Shown: positions 1 to 9,337, counted from the first letter of the stretch. The stretch: 64,000 bases of DNA from Leptofilum sp041748655 (GCA_041748655.1 JBGTCV010000094.1:21820-85819), one strand, 5' to 3'. Numbers and translations are program-made. The notes: generated by a model from the letters alone, not told the origin.

Positions 1-1133
1 CCAACGAACCAACAGCCCACTGGTCTTACCTGTACACGCTTTACCTCACAGCGGTGTACGCCGTTTTTGGTGCAAATCCCCTGGTTGCCCGCCTGATACA
101 GGCAGTTGCTGTGGGCATTCTCATGCCCTGGCTCGTTTATCGTTTGGCCCTTCACCTCTTTCCCTCAGATGCGTCGCTGGACCGCAATGAAAAACCAGGG
201 CGAGGAGAAAAAATCGGTTTGCTTGGTGCAGGTATCGTGGCCATTTACGTCTACTTTATTTATTACGCCGCTGCTCTAATAACCGAAAGCTTCTACATCA
301 CAACCATTCTTTGGCTCTTTGACCTGACATTCCAAATGCGTCGGCCTACTTTGGGGCGGCAGATATACCGCTGGATATGGCTCGGCGTTGCCTTAGGTCT
401 TACCATCCTGCTGCGCCAGGTATTTTTGCTTTTCATCCCCTTCTTGCTCTTTTGGCTTTGGTGGACTGTGCGGCCTAAACCAGGCTATCTACTTCTACCT
501 GTCCTCGTTGTGGTCCTGATGATTGCGCCCTGGACGGTGCGTAACTACCTGGCTTTTGGCCAGTTTGTCTTACTGAATACCAACGCCGGCTACGCCTTCT
601 ATTGGGGCAATCACCCTATTTACGGCACAAACTTTGTCCCTATTTTGACACCGGAAATGGGCTCCTATTACTCCTTGGTTCCCGAAGAGCTTAGTCATTT
701 GAACGAAGCAGAGCGTGATACAGCTTTGTTGGGACAGGCTCTACAAAACATATTCGCTGATCCGCGGCGTTACCTGTTGCTTTCTCTCAGTCGTATCAGC
801 GATTATTTTATGTTTTGGCCCTCGTCCCAGTCCACCTTACTCAGTAACATCTCGCGGGTAACAAGTTTTGGTCTTTTCTTGCCGTGGATGTTGTATGGAT
901 TAGTTCACTCGGTACGCCATCTCTTTCTTCCTTCTACCGAGCGTGTGGCGTCCCCGTTTTTCCTACTATACCTATTTCTTGTTGTCTATACGGGCATACA
1001 TATTCTGACCTGGACACTTATTCGTTATCGCCTGCCTATTGATGCTATATTGGTTTTATTTGCTGGTCTGGCCATCATGGAGCTGCTAGAAAAGGTCGAG
1101 CGATACCGAAACGTGCGGACAAGGACCGTTTAA
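1..1133 (+). CDS. Membrane glycosyltransferase, GT39/ArnT-like (5' end outside window)
   Basis: The frame is open from the first bases: codons from position 3 read NEPTAHWSYLYTLYL before the internal GTG at 54, so the true start lies upstream of the window. The visible ~375 residues are strongly hydrophobic, with about eight predicted membrane helices. The order of helices and loops resembles dolichyl-phosphate-mannose:protein mannosyltransferase/ArnT (GT-C fold) proteins, which transfer a sugar from a polyprenyl-phosphate donor on the outer face of the membrane. The catalytic N-terminal loop with its acidic residues is not in the window. It lies just before a chain-length regulator/tyrosine kinase gene, which suggests a role in exopolysaccharide or protein glycosylation. 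The family call is by overall character only. Confidence 0.6.
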   Translation, partial: NEPTAHWSYLYTLYLTAVYAVFGANPLVARLIQAVAVGILMPWLVYRLALHLFPSDASLDRNEKPGRGEKIGLLGAGIVAIYVYFIYYAAALITESFYITTILWLFDLTFQMRRPTLGRQIYRWIWLGVALGLTILLRQVFLLFIPFLLFWLWWTVRPKPGYLLLPVLVVVLMIAPWTVRNYLAFGQFVLLNTNAGYAFYWGNHPIYGTNFVPILTPEMGSYYSLVPEELSHLNEAERDTALLGQALQNIFADPRRYLLLSLSRISDYFMFWPSSQSTLLSNISRVTSFGLFLPWMLYGLVHSVRHLFLPSTERVASPFFLLYLFLVVYTGIHILTWTLIRYRLPIDAILVLFAGLAIMELLEKVERYRNVRTRTV

Positions 1134-1215
1134 CGTTTCTTTGCCAGCCTCTCACTTAAGGCTATCGGTAAGCTTGATCCAGTACTATCGCTGCTGTGGA
1201 AGATGTTTGGGGTGA

Positions 1216-1255
1216 CTTTAAAGGAGAAAAAGTGATCTCAAACGCCCCTTTAAAG
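1216..1255. repeat. Inverted repeat upstream of the autokinase gene
   Basis: CTTTAAAGG at 1216-1224 pairs with CCTTTAAAG at 1247-1255 around a 22-nt loop. It lies about 40 nt before the start of the autokinase gene. It could be a leader hairpin or an operator. No T-run follows, so it is not an intrinsic terminator. Confidence 0.35.
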
Positions 1256-1291
1256 AGATTTCGCTTAACTTGAATAACGATTTATTGTTGA

Positions 1292-2962
1292 ATGGATAGA
1301 ACTATGGAATTGAAAGAATATATTGTTCCGTTACTCAAATGGTGGTGGCTTCTGTTAGGCGCAACACTTATAGCCGGTGCTTCGAGTTATTATGCAACGC
1401 GCCAGCAGCAGCCTTATTACCGATCAACAACGACCGTGATGATTGGCAGCTCTATTGATGATCCCAATCCTTCTACCTCAGATTTTTCTGTGAGCCAGTC
1501 TTTAGCCTCTACATACGTTGACTTTGCCAATCGCGCTTCAGTTCGTTCGGCCGTTAGAGATGCTCTTGGTTTACAGAGTCTACCTAGCATCACAGTGCAA
1601 CAGGTAAACAGTACGAACTTCATTGACATTATGGTCTCGGATACGAGTCCCGAACGTGCTCAGGCTGTCGCTGCTGAACTGGCCAGACAGCTCATTCTCC
1701 GCAGTCCAACGGCCGAAGATAATAACAAGCGCCAGGAGTTTGCCCGTAACCAGCTAGACAGTTATGAAGCGGCAATAACGGAAACTGAAGATCAAATTGC
1801 CACCAAACGAGAAGAACTGGGTACCCTGGTGAGTGCCCTGGAAATTGCCGGGGCTCAAACTGAACTGGCGTCTCTAGAAAGCAGCTTGCTGACGCTGCGT
1901 ACAAACTACACCTCCTTGTTGGCCAGTACACAGGAAGGGGCTAAAAACACAATCAGAGTGATTGAGCCGGCTTCTTTGCCGCGAGCGCCTGTGGATCCTC
2001 AGAGCACGATTAGCATACTGGCGGCTGCGGCTGTTGGCTTAGTTTTAGCCTGTATGGCCGCTTATTTGCTAGAGTACCTGGACGACACGATAAGAACCCC
2101 GGAGCAAATTACAAAGCTTGGCAATTTGCCCACGCTGTCTGGCATTGCCTTCATCGACTCCGAAGATGACAGTAAGTTGGTCACGGTGAATGACCCCAGG
2201 TCACCTACTTCAGAAGCCTACCGCGTGCTGCGCACGGCCATTCAGTTTTCCGCCGTGGATAAGAAAAACTCCTTGTTGTTGATGACCAGCGGTGTTTCAG
2301 GCGAAGGCAAAAGCACCACTGCGGCCAACCTGGCGGTGGTTTTGGCCCAGGCCGGGCATAACGTGCTGTTGATGGATGGGGATTTGCGACGGCCGTCGCA
2401 GCACACCATCTTTAACCTGCACAACAAACGGGGTGTCACCAGCCTGCTGCTCAAACTCAACGCCGGTAATTCTGATACGGAAGTGCGCAACCTGGTGGAA
2501 GATACCGTTCAGCCCACCCAGGTTGAAGGCATGCAGGTCATGACCTGCGGTCCCATCCCGCCCAATCCCTCCGAACTGTTGGGCTCCACCAAAATGTGCC
2601 GCCTGCTGGAAGTGCTGGATCAGCAGTACGACTTTGTCATTATCGACAGCCCGCCCGTGCTGTCGGTGACCGATGCGGCCGTTTTAAGTGCCATAGCTGG
2701 CTCAACCCTGATTGTTGTTCGGGCTAACAAGAGCCGTAAGGATCAGTTTAAACAGGTGTTGGAACGGCTGCAAGATGTGAATGTCAAAATCGCGGGTGTC
2801 GTGCTCAACTCGCTCAAGGTGGGCAGCGAGGGTCACAACTTCTATTACAACTACAGAGACCCGTACTATACCTCCGGTGACGATGGCGAAAAAGGTGATC
2901 TACAGCCCAAAAGCAAGCTGCGCAAACGGTTTTTGCGAGGTCAGGAAGCAGTATCATCCTAA
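1292..2962 (+). CDS. Polysaccharide chain-length determinant fused to tyrosine autokinase (Wzz/BY-kinase)
   Basis: This is a fused Wzc-type protein of 556 aa. The N-terminal Wzz domain has a membrane helix near residues 16-35, a periplasmic/extracellular coiled-coil part (about 150-215), and a second helix near 240-262. The cytoplasmic bacterial tyrosine kinase follows, with Walker A GVSGEGKST near residue 331, Walker A' LLMDGDLRRP near 360 and Walker B FVIIDSPP near 447. The Tyr-rich tail YYNYRDPYY near 517 is the usual autophosphorylation cluster. The family controls polymer length and export of exopolysaccharide. Start ATG 1292 is used; ATG 1304 (MELKEYIVPL) is an equally sensible alternative. 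It sits downstream of a membrane glycosyltransferase and ends at an intrinsic terminator. Fusion of both domains is the rule in diderms, whereas many monoderms split them. Confidence 0.88.
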   Translation: MDRTMELKEYIVPLLKWWWLLLGATLIAGASSYYATRQQQPYYRSTTTVMIGSSIDDPNPSTSDFSVSQSLASTYVDFANRASVRSAVRDALGLQSLPSITVQQVNSTNFIDIMVSDTSPERAQAVAAELARQLILRSPTAEDNNKRQEFARNQLDSYEAAITETEDQIATKREELGTLVSALEIAGAQTELASLESSLLTLRTNYTSLLASTQEGAKNTIRVIEPASLPRAPVDPQSTISILAAAAVGLVLACMAAYLLEYLDDTIRTPEQITKLGNLPTLSGIAFIDSEDDSKLVTVNDPRSPTSEAYRVLRTAIQFSAVDKKNSLLLMTSGVSGEGKSTTAANLAVVLAQAGHNVLLMDGDLRRPSQHTIFNLHNKRGVTSLLLKLNAGNSDTEVRNLVEDTVQPTQVEGMQVMTCGPIPPNPSELLGSTKMCRLLEVLDQQYDFVIIDSPPVLSVTDAAVLSAIAGSTLIVVRANKSRKDQFKQVLERLQDVNVKIAGVVLNSLKVGSEGHNFYYNYRDPYYTSGDDGEKGDLQPKSKLRKRFLRGQEAVSS

Positions 2963-2987
2963 ATTTTCTGGCTGAAGCATAAAAATG

Positions 2988-3028
2988 AAAGTGGTTCAAT
3001 TTACCCGGATTGAGCCACTTTTTGTTTT
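2988..3028. terminator. Rho-independent terminator (probably bidirectional)
   Basis: The 11-bp stem AGTGGTTCAAT (2990-3000) / ATTGAGCCACT (3009-3019) has one G-U pair and an 8-nt loop. It is followed by TTTTGTTTT on the plus strand and preceded by A-rich sequence that serves the minus strand. It separates the autokinase gene from the convergent phosphatase gene. Confidence 0.8.
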
Positions 3029-3590
3029 AGCGGGTTGGCTCAGGGAACAAATGCCAGAGGGCATCGGCCAGGGTGGGGAAGGTGGCAAAGGGGGGCAGTT
3101 CGGCGGCCCGGGGCAGCTGCACCTGGGCCGTGCCCCGCCCGGTGAGCAGCAGAATCGCCTGCTTAACACCGACCGCCTGCCCCGCCTGGAGGTCCGTCAG
3201 GGCATCGCCAATCATGTAGGACTGGCTGAGATCGAGGTTGTGTTCCCTGGCGGCCTGGTGCAGCATACCGGGGCGGGGTTTACGGCAGGGATCGTTGGTG
3301 CCGGGTGGGGCGGGGCAAAGATAGGTGGCATCGATACGGCCGTTCTCCACCCGTACCACGTCCAAAATACGGTTGTTTAAGGTAACGGCCGTCTCCAAAC
3401 TCATAATGCCCCGGCCGACGGCCGATTGGTTGGTCACCACAATAATCTTGTAGGGAACGTTCCGAATGCGCGCCAGCGCCGCCAGCGCCTGCGGGAAAAA
3501 GGCCACGTCGTCCCAACAGCGCACGTAATTAGCCCGGTTTTCTATAAAAACGCCGTCACGGTCGAGGAAGAGAGCAGGTTGTTTTGGCAT
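3027..3590 (-). CDS. HAD-family phosphatase, GmhB-like (heptose bisphosphate phosphatase/histidinol phosphatase type)
   Basis: This 187-aa HAD hydrolase has motif I FLDRDGVF near the N-terminus (the two Asp are nucleophile and acid/base), motif II VVTNQSAVGRG, Lys in CRKPRPGM, and acidic motif IV MIGDALTDLQAG. This order is typical of D-glycero-D-manno-heptose-1,7-bisphosphate 7-phosphatase and histidinol-phosphatase domains. The zinc loop is reduced: only C-P-A-P-P-(5)-C is seen, without the His and the C-x-C pair of classic GmhB. The reading frame extends upstream to 3656 but that part is encoded by a repetitive hairpin, so ATG at 3590 (MPKQPALFLDRDG) is chosen. It may supply heptose for the adjacent polysaccharide locus, but no other heptose gene is visible. 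Confidence 0.72.
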   Translation of the reverse strand: MPKQPALFLDRDGVFIENRANYVRCWDDVAFFPQALAALARIRNVPYKIIVVTNQSAVGRGIMSLETAVTLNNRILDVVRVENGRIDATYLCPAPPGTNDPCRKPRPGMLHQAAREHNLDLSQSYMIGDALTDLQAGQAVGVKQAILLLTGRGTAQVQLPRAAELPPFATFPTLADALWHLFPEPTR

Positions 3591-3606
3591 ATCTGAGTAA
3601 TTGGGT

Positions 3607-3666
3607 AATTGGGTAATTGGGTAATTACTTGCTGAATTACTTGCTGAATTACCCAATTACCCAATT
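3607..3666. repeat. Perfect 20-bp inverted repeat built of TAATTGGG units
   Basis: AATTGGGTAATTGGGTAATT (3607-3626) is perfectly inverted at 3647-3666. The 20-nt loop itself contains the direct repeat ACTTGCTGAATT twice, the second copy running into the right arm. It lies between the SRAP gene and the phosphatase gene, both on the minus strand. It can form a long hairpin on either strand and may act as a terminator or mRNA end, or be a mobile intergenic palindrome. Confidence 0.75.
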
Positions 3667-3680
3667 GCTTAATGGCAGTC

Positions 3681-4367
3681 TTAAGCAATTGGTTGAATAC
3701 AGTCCGGCACATCGTTGCGCGGGTTGTTGACGACGGTACTGACCGGATAGGCGGCCATTTTTTCGGTGGGATACGGCCGTAACAAATGCAATCCCTGCTC
3801 GGGGTCTGGTTCCGGGTTCAGCCACAGATCAAAATCGTCCGGCTCCACAATCACCGGCATCCGGTTGTGAATAGAAGCCATTAGTTCATTTGGGGTGGTC
3901 GTAAGGATGGTGCAGGATTGCAGAGCGCTGCCGTCGGGGTCGCGCCATACTTCCCACAGGCCAGCCAGGGCAAACGGCCGTTCCTCACCTTCCGCCGGAC
4001 GAATAAACATGGGCTGCTTGCCATCTGCCTGCTTTTGCCATTCGTAAAAGCCATCGGCCGGAATGAGGCAGCGGCGGCGCTTGAACGCCGTGCGGAAAGA
4101 GGGCTTCTCGGTTACGGTTTCCGAGCGGGCATTGATCATCCGTGCCCCAATCTTTATCTCTTTGGCCCAGGAAGGAATAAGCCCCCAATGGAAAAAAGTC
4201 AGCTCTCGCTGGCCATCTTCTGCCAATCGCACAGCGGCCACCGGCTGGGTCGGGGCGATGTTGTAGCGGGGAACGGAGGGTGGCAGGGTGGCAGCGGCCG
4301 TTTCCGGCAAATCAAACATCAGGGCCAACTGTTCAGTTGGCGTCATTAAGGCAAACCGTCCACACAT
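3681..4367 (-). CDS. SRAP-domain protein (YedK/HMCES family abasic-site shield)
   Basis: A complete SRAP-domain protein of 228 aa. It begins MCGRF, so Cys2 becomes the N-terminal residue after Met removal and forms the thiazolidine cross-link to abasic DNA in this family. Other family hallmarks are visible: YNIAPTQPV, the FFHWGLIPSWAK strand, NARSETV, CLIPADGFYEW with the conserved Glu, and the His of IHNRMPVIV. The family protects abasic sites in single-stranded DNA during replication. Length matches E. coli YedK (about 222 aa). It is transcribed in the same direction as the FAD oxidoreductase gene 170 bp upstream, with no visible functional link. Confidence 0.93.
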   Translation of the reverse strand: MCGRFALMTPTEQLALMFDLPETAAATLPPSVPRYNIAPTQPVAAVRLAEDGQRELTFFHWGLIPSWAKEIKIGARMINARSETVTEKPSFRTAFKRRRCLIPADGFYEWQKQADGKQPMFIRPAEGEERPFALAGLWEVWRDPDGSALQSCTILTTTPNELMASIHNRMPVIVEPDDFDLWLNPEPDPEQGLHLLRPYPTEKMAAYPVSTVVNNPRNDVPDCIQPIA

Positions 4368-4536
4368 AGTTAACTCCTTCTTTTGGCTTACAAACGGCCG
4401 TTTCTAATCAATCATGCCGACCGTCCTGGAATTTTACCAGAGATTGTGCGTAAGCGTTTACCTGTCCAGACCATCTGACAAGTTGGCTAGTCAAGGAGGC
4501 GTTTTGAGCTCTGTTACGAACAGCGTCGTGGAAAGA

Positions 4537-5814
4537 TTACAGGCCATTCCCTGTCTGGTTTTGACGCGCTACCACTTGCAGTACAATGTCGGGTCGAAAA
4601 AGGAGCGTGGGCGGCTCCAGCATTTGCTGCACCGAGTAGAGCGCTTCCAATACCTGGGCGCTGTCCAAACTGGCGGCGATGACCCTGTCCATGTAGTGGG
4701 ACATGGCTGCGCTGCCCATTTCTACAAAGCCCACCCAGCGCTGCGCCTCAGTGCGAGCCAACATGCAAGCGGGGCGCAGCCGCTCTGCCACTTGTCGCTG
4801 CCAACGGTCGTTCAACCCGTCCAGCCCTTCCGCCAACGTTTCAGACAGGGCTGCCTGGTTTTGTAAATAATAATGGGCTGCCTGCTGCATAGCTGGATTG
4901 GGCGATTGGTCTGGTTCAGGCAGCAAGATGAACCGCTCTACAGCTGCCAGCGGCGTGGCACACAGGGTGCAGCTGCTCTTACCCAGGCGGCGAATGGCCG
5001 ACAGCGGGACGGCCTGGGTCATGATTTCGGCCACGCGCGGCGTGGGCAGGCTGCGGGCAAAGGCCAGGAAGCCCGGCTCGGTTAAAGGGGGCGCGTCCTG
5101 CGCTGCACCCAGCAAGGTTACATGCAGCCGTTTCCCTTCCATGGGCAAGATGACGGCGCCTCGCCGGGGTTGTTCGGCGGTAGGTTGAATGATTAATGCC
5201 TGCCAGCTTTCCTGGGGATGCTCTGGTTGTTGGTAAATGCGGCCGACTTTGACTAACGATGGGGTGAGTAACGGCCGTTCAACCAGCTGCCCCAACCAGG
5301 CTCGCGAGCGCTCAAACTGACCGCTGGCATCTACCACAAGGTCAGCCGCCAACAGGCCCGATTCGCGCAGGTGAACGCCTGTTACCTGGCGTAAGGGTAC
5401 CTCCCCTGCCAGCCCCACGATCTCCTCTTGCGGCAGGAAATGGACAGCCGGATAATCGGCCAGACGATGACGTATTCGTTCGGTTAGCAGTGCCGGGCTG
5501 CACGCCACGCTCTCCAGGGCAGAACGGTAGCGGGGTCGCCAACGGCCGTACACAAACCAGGCCATGTGTAACCCCAAATTAAAGCGGACAGCTCCAGCTG
5601 CGGCCAATTCAGCCAGCAGCCCTGGAAACAGCGCCTCCAGCGCCGCCTGATCCGGGCCGTGTAGCAGAACGGGCGGCGCATCTTCTGTGGCGTAGGGCTG
5701 GCCAATAACGTATACCTGCCGAAAATAATCGCTCAGCGCCTGTGCTGCCAGCAGCCCGGTTAGCCCATCGCCAATGACAATGGCTTCTTTAGAAGAGAGA
5801 GAGTTTGGTTTCAT
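4537..5814 (-). CDS. FAD-dependent oxidoreductase (monooxygenase/reductase type), function unknown
   Basis: A soluble flavoprotein of 425 aa. The N-terminal Rossmann motif AIVIGDGLTGLLAAQAL near residues 11-27 is a GxGxxG variant (G-D-G-L-T-G), and LVVDASGQFERSRAWL near the middle matches the second FAD contact of the p-hydroxybenzoate hydroxylase/geranylgeranyl reductase fold. The C-terminal 120 residues are helical and not recognised. No membrane segment is present. The substrate cannot be deduced. Its promoter carries paired AACGC/AACGG boxes like those of the secreted protein gene at 9338-10828, so it may belong to the regulon of the neighbouring SARP protein. The upstream Shine-Dalgarno is weak. 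Confidence 0.65.
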   Translation of the reverse strand: MKPNSLSSKEAIVIGDGLTGLLAAQALSDYFRQVYVIGQPYATEDAPPVLLHGPDQAALEALFPGLLAELAAAGAVRFNLGLHMAWFVYGRWRPRYRSALESVACSPALLTERIRHRLADYPAVHFLPQEEIVGLAGEVPLRQVTGVHLRESGLLAADLVVDASGQFERSRAWLGQLVERPLLTPSLVKVGRIYQQPEHPQESWQALIIQPTAEQPRRGAVILPMEGKRLHVTLLGAAQDAPPLTEPGFLAFARSLPTPRVAEIMTQAVPLSAIRRLGKSSCTLCATPLAAVERFILLPEPDQSPNPAMQQAAHYYLQNQAALSETLAEGLDGLNDRWQRQVAERLRPACMLARTEAQRWVGFVEMGSAAMSHYMDRVIAASLDSAQVLEALYSVQQMLEPPTLLFRPDIVLQVVARQNQTGNGL

Positions 5815-5902
5815 AGTGGTAAGGGTTTAGCCGTTCAACTGCCTTGGGGGAACAAACATGGGTTGCCTCTTCTTTGCCTGTTGTAGATTTCAGGATGAAG
5901 AG

Positions 5903-5933
5903 AGCATAGCAAAACGGCCGTTAGGCCAGCGTT
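5903..5933 (-). promoter_or_regulatory. Putative SARP-type promoter of the FAD oxidoreductase gene
   Basis: On the minus strand AACGC (5933-5929) and AACGG (5922-5918) repeat with an 11-bp period, within AACGCTGGCCT-AACGGCC. They are followed 9 bp later by a -10-like TATGCT (5908-5903). SARP regulators classically bind direct repeats spaced 11 bp and placed about 8 bp before the -10. The same arrangement occurs at 10887-10926. The proximal box overlaps an ACGGCCGT palindrome, which weakens the case. Confidence 0.4.
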
Positions 5934-5978
5934 TAGCTTTGTGATGACCCGGCTAACGCTGACTTAACGGCCGTTTTG
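5910..5978. repeat. Long inverted repeat with ACGGCCGT in both arms
   Basis: CAAAACGGCCGTTA (5910-5923) is perfectly inverted at 5965-5978. An inner pair AGCGTTTAGC (5928-5937) / GCTAACGCT (5952-5960) extends the symmetry. It lies between the start of the oxidoreductase gene and the end of the SARP gene, and overlaps the putative promoter. Confidence 0.7.
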
Positions 5979-6037
5979 GCACAATCACGGTATCCTTGAA
6001 TTTACATTCATGCCGACCAAACTGGAGGATACACTGT

Positions 6038-9000
6038 TTACGGTGTTGGCGAAGCGGTTATAGCGGCCAGGATGCGGACAACGGCCGTTTCCAAACTTTC
6101 ATCAGGGTAGACGGCCGTTTCCTCCACCCCGCTTTGCCGCAGATGCTCAATCAATTTCCCGGCCCGTGCTTTGGCCGGGCCACTGCTGGCGGGATGGCTT
6201 GTTATCTGTTCTGCCAGAGCGTAAGCGCTTGTCTCCCGTCCCGTTTGGGCGTACAGCTCGGCCAGCCCTGCCAGGGCAGTCAGGGCGTATGGTAGGGCGC
6301 GGGCGGCGATGGCTGTCGCAAACGCCTCTCTAAACGCTTTTTCTGCCCTGGCGGCGTCTCCCTGTGCCTGGAAAATGGTGGCCAACAATGCCTGCCCCTG
6401 GGTAATGCGCCAGGAATCGCCAATTTCGGTGAAGATAACCAGGCTGTCTTGTACGGCCGTTACCGCCCGGTTATATGCTCCCTGTCCCAATCGCAGATCG
6501 CCGAGGCTGTGCAAAAAGGTAGCCACACCATACCGGTCGCCCGCCTGCTGCGCCAGGGTCAACCCCTCCTGCATGGCCGTTTCCGCTTCGTCATGCTTGC
6601 CCAACGCCCGCGCCACTTCGCTAAAGAAAGAGAGAGAAAGGACGCCCAGCCGGGGCGAGCCATTACGCCCCCAGGCGGCAATGCTTTGCCGCAGCAGCTC
6701 ATAACCCGCTGCCGCCTCCCCCTGGGCAAAGCGAACCATGCCCAGAATACCCCAGGTGTAGGACATTCCCCAATCGTCGGCCAACGCCTGGCTGATAGCA
6801 AGCGCTTCATGGGATGCGGTCTCGGCTGCGGCATAATCGCCGGTGACAAAAGCGACCATACCCAACTGATAAAGCGAAAATTGCAAACAGCGCTCCCCAT
6901 ATTCATGGGCAAGGGCGACGCGAATGAGGGGAATCGCCTTATCTATAGCGGCGCGGGCGGCGGCCATTTGCCCGCAGCGAAAATGAAACCAGCCATTGCT
7001 GCTCAAAATTGCGCCGAAAAACAGACGGGCGATGCTATCGTCTGGCTCGGCTTCAACAATAGGTTCTACCTGAGCCACAGCCTGCATTAACATATGCAGA
7101 CCTTCCTGACTCCAGGAGTGCAGTTCGTAAAAGGTGGGGTAGGCGCGAGTGACGCGGAGGAGCAGCGGCCACTGCTGCTCCTCCAGACCCCATTCCCAGG
7201 CGACGCGTAAATTATCTATGTTGGCCGTTAACATCTCTAGTGCCGGGCCGCGCAGGCTGCTGAAGATCTCGACTTCGCTTTCGGCCAACGAGACGAGGTA
7301 GAAACGGCCGTGTTTCTCCTGTGCGTCTCGCCACACTTGTTCATTGGCTCGCAGCTGTTCGGCGGCATATTGGCGCACCAGCTCATGCAGGCTGTATTGA
7401 TCCGTGCCCATGCGCCGCAGCAGCGATTTATCAATCAGGCCAGACAGCGTGGGCAGCGTGGCCCCGGCCACGCTGCCCGCCGCCGGGCGGCTAAAGCTGC
7501 CAGGGAAAATGGCTAACGTTTGCAGAAGCTGCCGTTCTTCGGCCGTGAGCAGCGCCCACGATTGATCAAAGACAGCCCGCAAATTGTGATGTTGGCTGGG
7601 CATGTTACGCGTCGTCACGCTCAGGAAATCTATGCCCCGTTCAATTTCCTGGGCAATCTCGCCGCAGGAAAGCAGCCGCGTCCAGGAGGCGGCCAGCTCA
7701 ATGCCCAACGGCAGCCCGCCTACCAGACGGCAAATTTCAATTACCGCTGCATAATCGGCCGGGGTCAGGTTAAAGCGGCTGTCCGCCCGCCGGGCGCTCT
7801 GCACAAAGAGGGCGACAGCGCTGCTGCCGTCTATTTCTTCCGGGGCAGCGGCGGTTGGTAGGGAGAGTTCGCCCAGTGCAAAGCTCCATTCTTCCTGCAA
7901 ATCAAGCCGCTGGCGGGATGTGACCAGCAGTTTTATGCCGGTTGTCTGAGCCAAGATGTCGGCTATTAGCGTGACGCCATCTAGCAGATGCTCGAAGTTG
8001 TCGAGCAGAATCAGCATTTTCTTTGAGGACAGGAGGTGCAGGAGCTGGACGGTTGTATCCAATTGGGCAGACATGGGCAGGTTGAGGGCATTGGCGATGG
8101 TAGCAGCCAGAAAATCGGCTGAGTTGAGTGAACGCAGGGAGACGTAGGCCACGCCGTCACGGAAGTTGGGTTGTTGGGCAACGGCCGTTTGCAAAGCCAG
8201 CCGCGTTTTCCCCATTCCGCCAGGCCCGGTGATGGTCAACAGGCGGCAGTGGGGGTCAGCCAAAAGCTGGCCCACTTCATGCAGCTCTACCTCACGGCCA
8301 ATGAACGGCGTGGCTGGTGTGGGCAGCGGACGGGGTGCTGGAGACAAAGGGCGTTGGCTTTCGGCTGTTTCTGTAAGAGATGGTGTACTGACGACTACCT
8401 GGTTAAGCAGCTGTTCATATGCATCCTGAGTGGCGCTATCTGGCTCGACCCCCAGTTCTTGAGCCAGCACCGTGACGCAATTTTGGTAAACCCGGCGAAT
8501 GGCGCTGCGATCCCCCGCCAGGGCGTGAAGCTGCATGAGGCGAACGACGTGGCTTTCGTTGAGCGGGTCTTGCTGGAACAGTCGTTGGCCGTAGGTTACG
8601 GCCGTTTGATAGTCACAGGCCCCTGCCAGCAGCTCGACCAGCTGAAGCAGTGCCGATTGATAACGATGGGTCAATGCCTCGCGCAGCGGCATGAGCCACT
8701 CATCGTAATTGGCTGGCAGCAGTTCCCCGGTGTGCAGTGAAATAGCCTGCTCCAGCCAACTACGAACGGCCGTTGGCTCGGACGCTTGCTTTGCCGCCGC
8801 CAGGGCCTGCTCAAAATTCGCCACGTCCAGGCTAAAAGGAGCATCGCTGCGCCATTGCAGGGTGAGGCTGTCCACCGCCAGATAACGGTCAGCGTCCGGG
8901 AGCGCCCGGCGTACCGTGTGCAGCAAGTTGCGCAAATTATTCAGGGCCTGGGATTCAGTGGAGTCGGGCCAGAGCAGAAAGGCGAGGTGGCGACGCGGTT

Positions 9001-9160
9001 GGGGAGCATGCCGGTGAAGCAGTAAATAAGCCAGGAGTGCCTGGGGGCGATCAGCCTGAAAAGCGGTCAGGGGCCGTCCCTGATGGCTGATCTGAAATGT
9101 GCCTAATAAATGTATCTCCAGCCGTTCTGCGGCCGATTGTGCCGACACAACCTCTTTCAC
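6038..9160 (-). CDS. SARP/AfsR-type transcriptional regulator: DNA-binding + BTAD + NTPase + TPR
   Basis: This 1040-aa regulator opens with an OmpR-like winged helix (about 15-100: LEIHLLGTFQI, NLRNLLHTVRRAL) and a bacterial transcriptional activation domain (about 110-260). A STAND/NB-ARC ATPase follows, with P-loop TITGPGGMGKTRLAL near 310 and Walker B-like KMLILLDNFEHLL near 385. The C-terminal half is TPR-like helical repeats. It starts at GTG 9160, preceded by GGGAGGG. The architecture is that of AfsR/DnrI-like activators, where the STAND module senses a signal through the TPR part. Targets are unknown. The two flanking minus-strand genes carry 11-bp-spaced AACGC boxes before their -10 regions, so local control is likely. 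Confidence 0.87.
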   Translation of the reverse strand: MKEVVSAQSAAERLEIHLLGTFQISHQGRPLTAFQADRPQALLAYLLLHRHAPQPRRHLAFLLWPDSTESQALNNLRNLLHTVRRALPDADRYLAVDSLTLQWRSDAPFSLDVANFEQALAAAKQASEPTAVRSWLEQAISLHTGELLPANYDEWLMPLREALTHRYQSALLQLVELLAGACDYQTAVTYGQRLFQQDPLNESHVVRLMQLHALAGDRSAIRRVYQNCVTVLAQELGVEPDSATQDAYEQLLNQVVVSTPSLTETAESQRPLSPAPRPLPTPATPFIGREVELHEVGQLLADPHCRLLTITGPGGMGKTRLALQTAVAQQPNFRDGVAYVSLRSLNSADFLAATIANALNLPMSAQLDTTVQLLHLLSSKKMLILLDNFEHLLDGVTLIADILAQTTGIKLLVTSRQRLDLQEEWSFALGELSLPTAAAPEEIDGSSAVALFVQSARRADSRFNLTPADYAAVIEICRLVGGLPLGIELAASWTRLLSCGEIAQEIERGIDFLSVTTRNMPSQHHNLRAVFDQSWALLTAEERQLLQTLAIFPGSFSRPAAGSVAGATLPTLSGLIDKSLLRRMGTDQYSLHELVRQYAAEQLRANEQVWRDAQEKHGRFYLVSLAESEVEIFSSLRGPALEMLTANIDNLRVAWEWGLEEQQWPLLLRVTRAYPTFYELHSWSQEGLHMLMQAVAQVEPIVEAEPDDSIARLFFGAILSSNGWFHFRCGQMAAARAAIDKAIPLIRVALAHEYGERCLQFSLYQLGMVAFVTGDYAAAETASHEALAISQALADDWGMSYTWGILGMVRFAQGEAAAGYELLRQSIAAWGRNGSPRLGVLSLSFFSEVARALGKHDEAETAMQEGLTLAQQAGDRYGVATFLHSLGDLRLGQGAYNRAVTAVQDSLVIFTEIGDSWRITQGQALLATIFQAQGDAARAEKAFREAFATAIAARALPYALTALAGLAELYAQTGRETSAYALAEQITSHPASSGPAKARAGKLIEHLRQSGVEETAVYPDESLETAVVRILAAITASPTP

Positions 9161-9337
9161 TTGCCCTCCCGCGCTGTCGCGCCTGCTCCCCTCTAAATTA
9201 TTTTAGGGAAAAGCATACCAGAAAGCTTCATTGCTGCCAGAGGGTAATTAATTTAGGAAGGGTGTATGAAAGCAGGGGGCAGTCCCGACAAGGCGTCGGG
9301 TCTGCCCCAGAGTCAACCAGTTTTGGCGAGACGACGG

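Noticed and set aside
3598..3670. Tandem TAATTGGG repeats as a CRISPR-like array
   Set aside because: There are no unique spacers and the units form a palindrome; no cas genes nearby.
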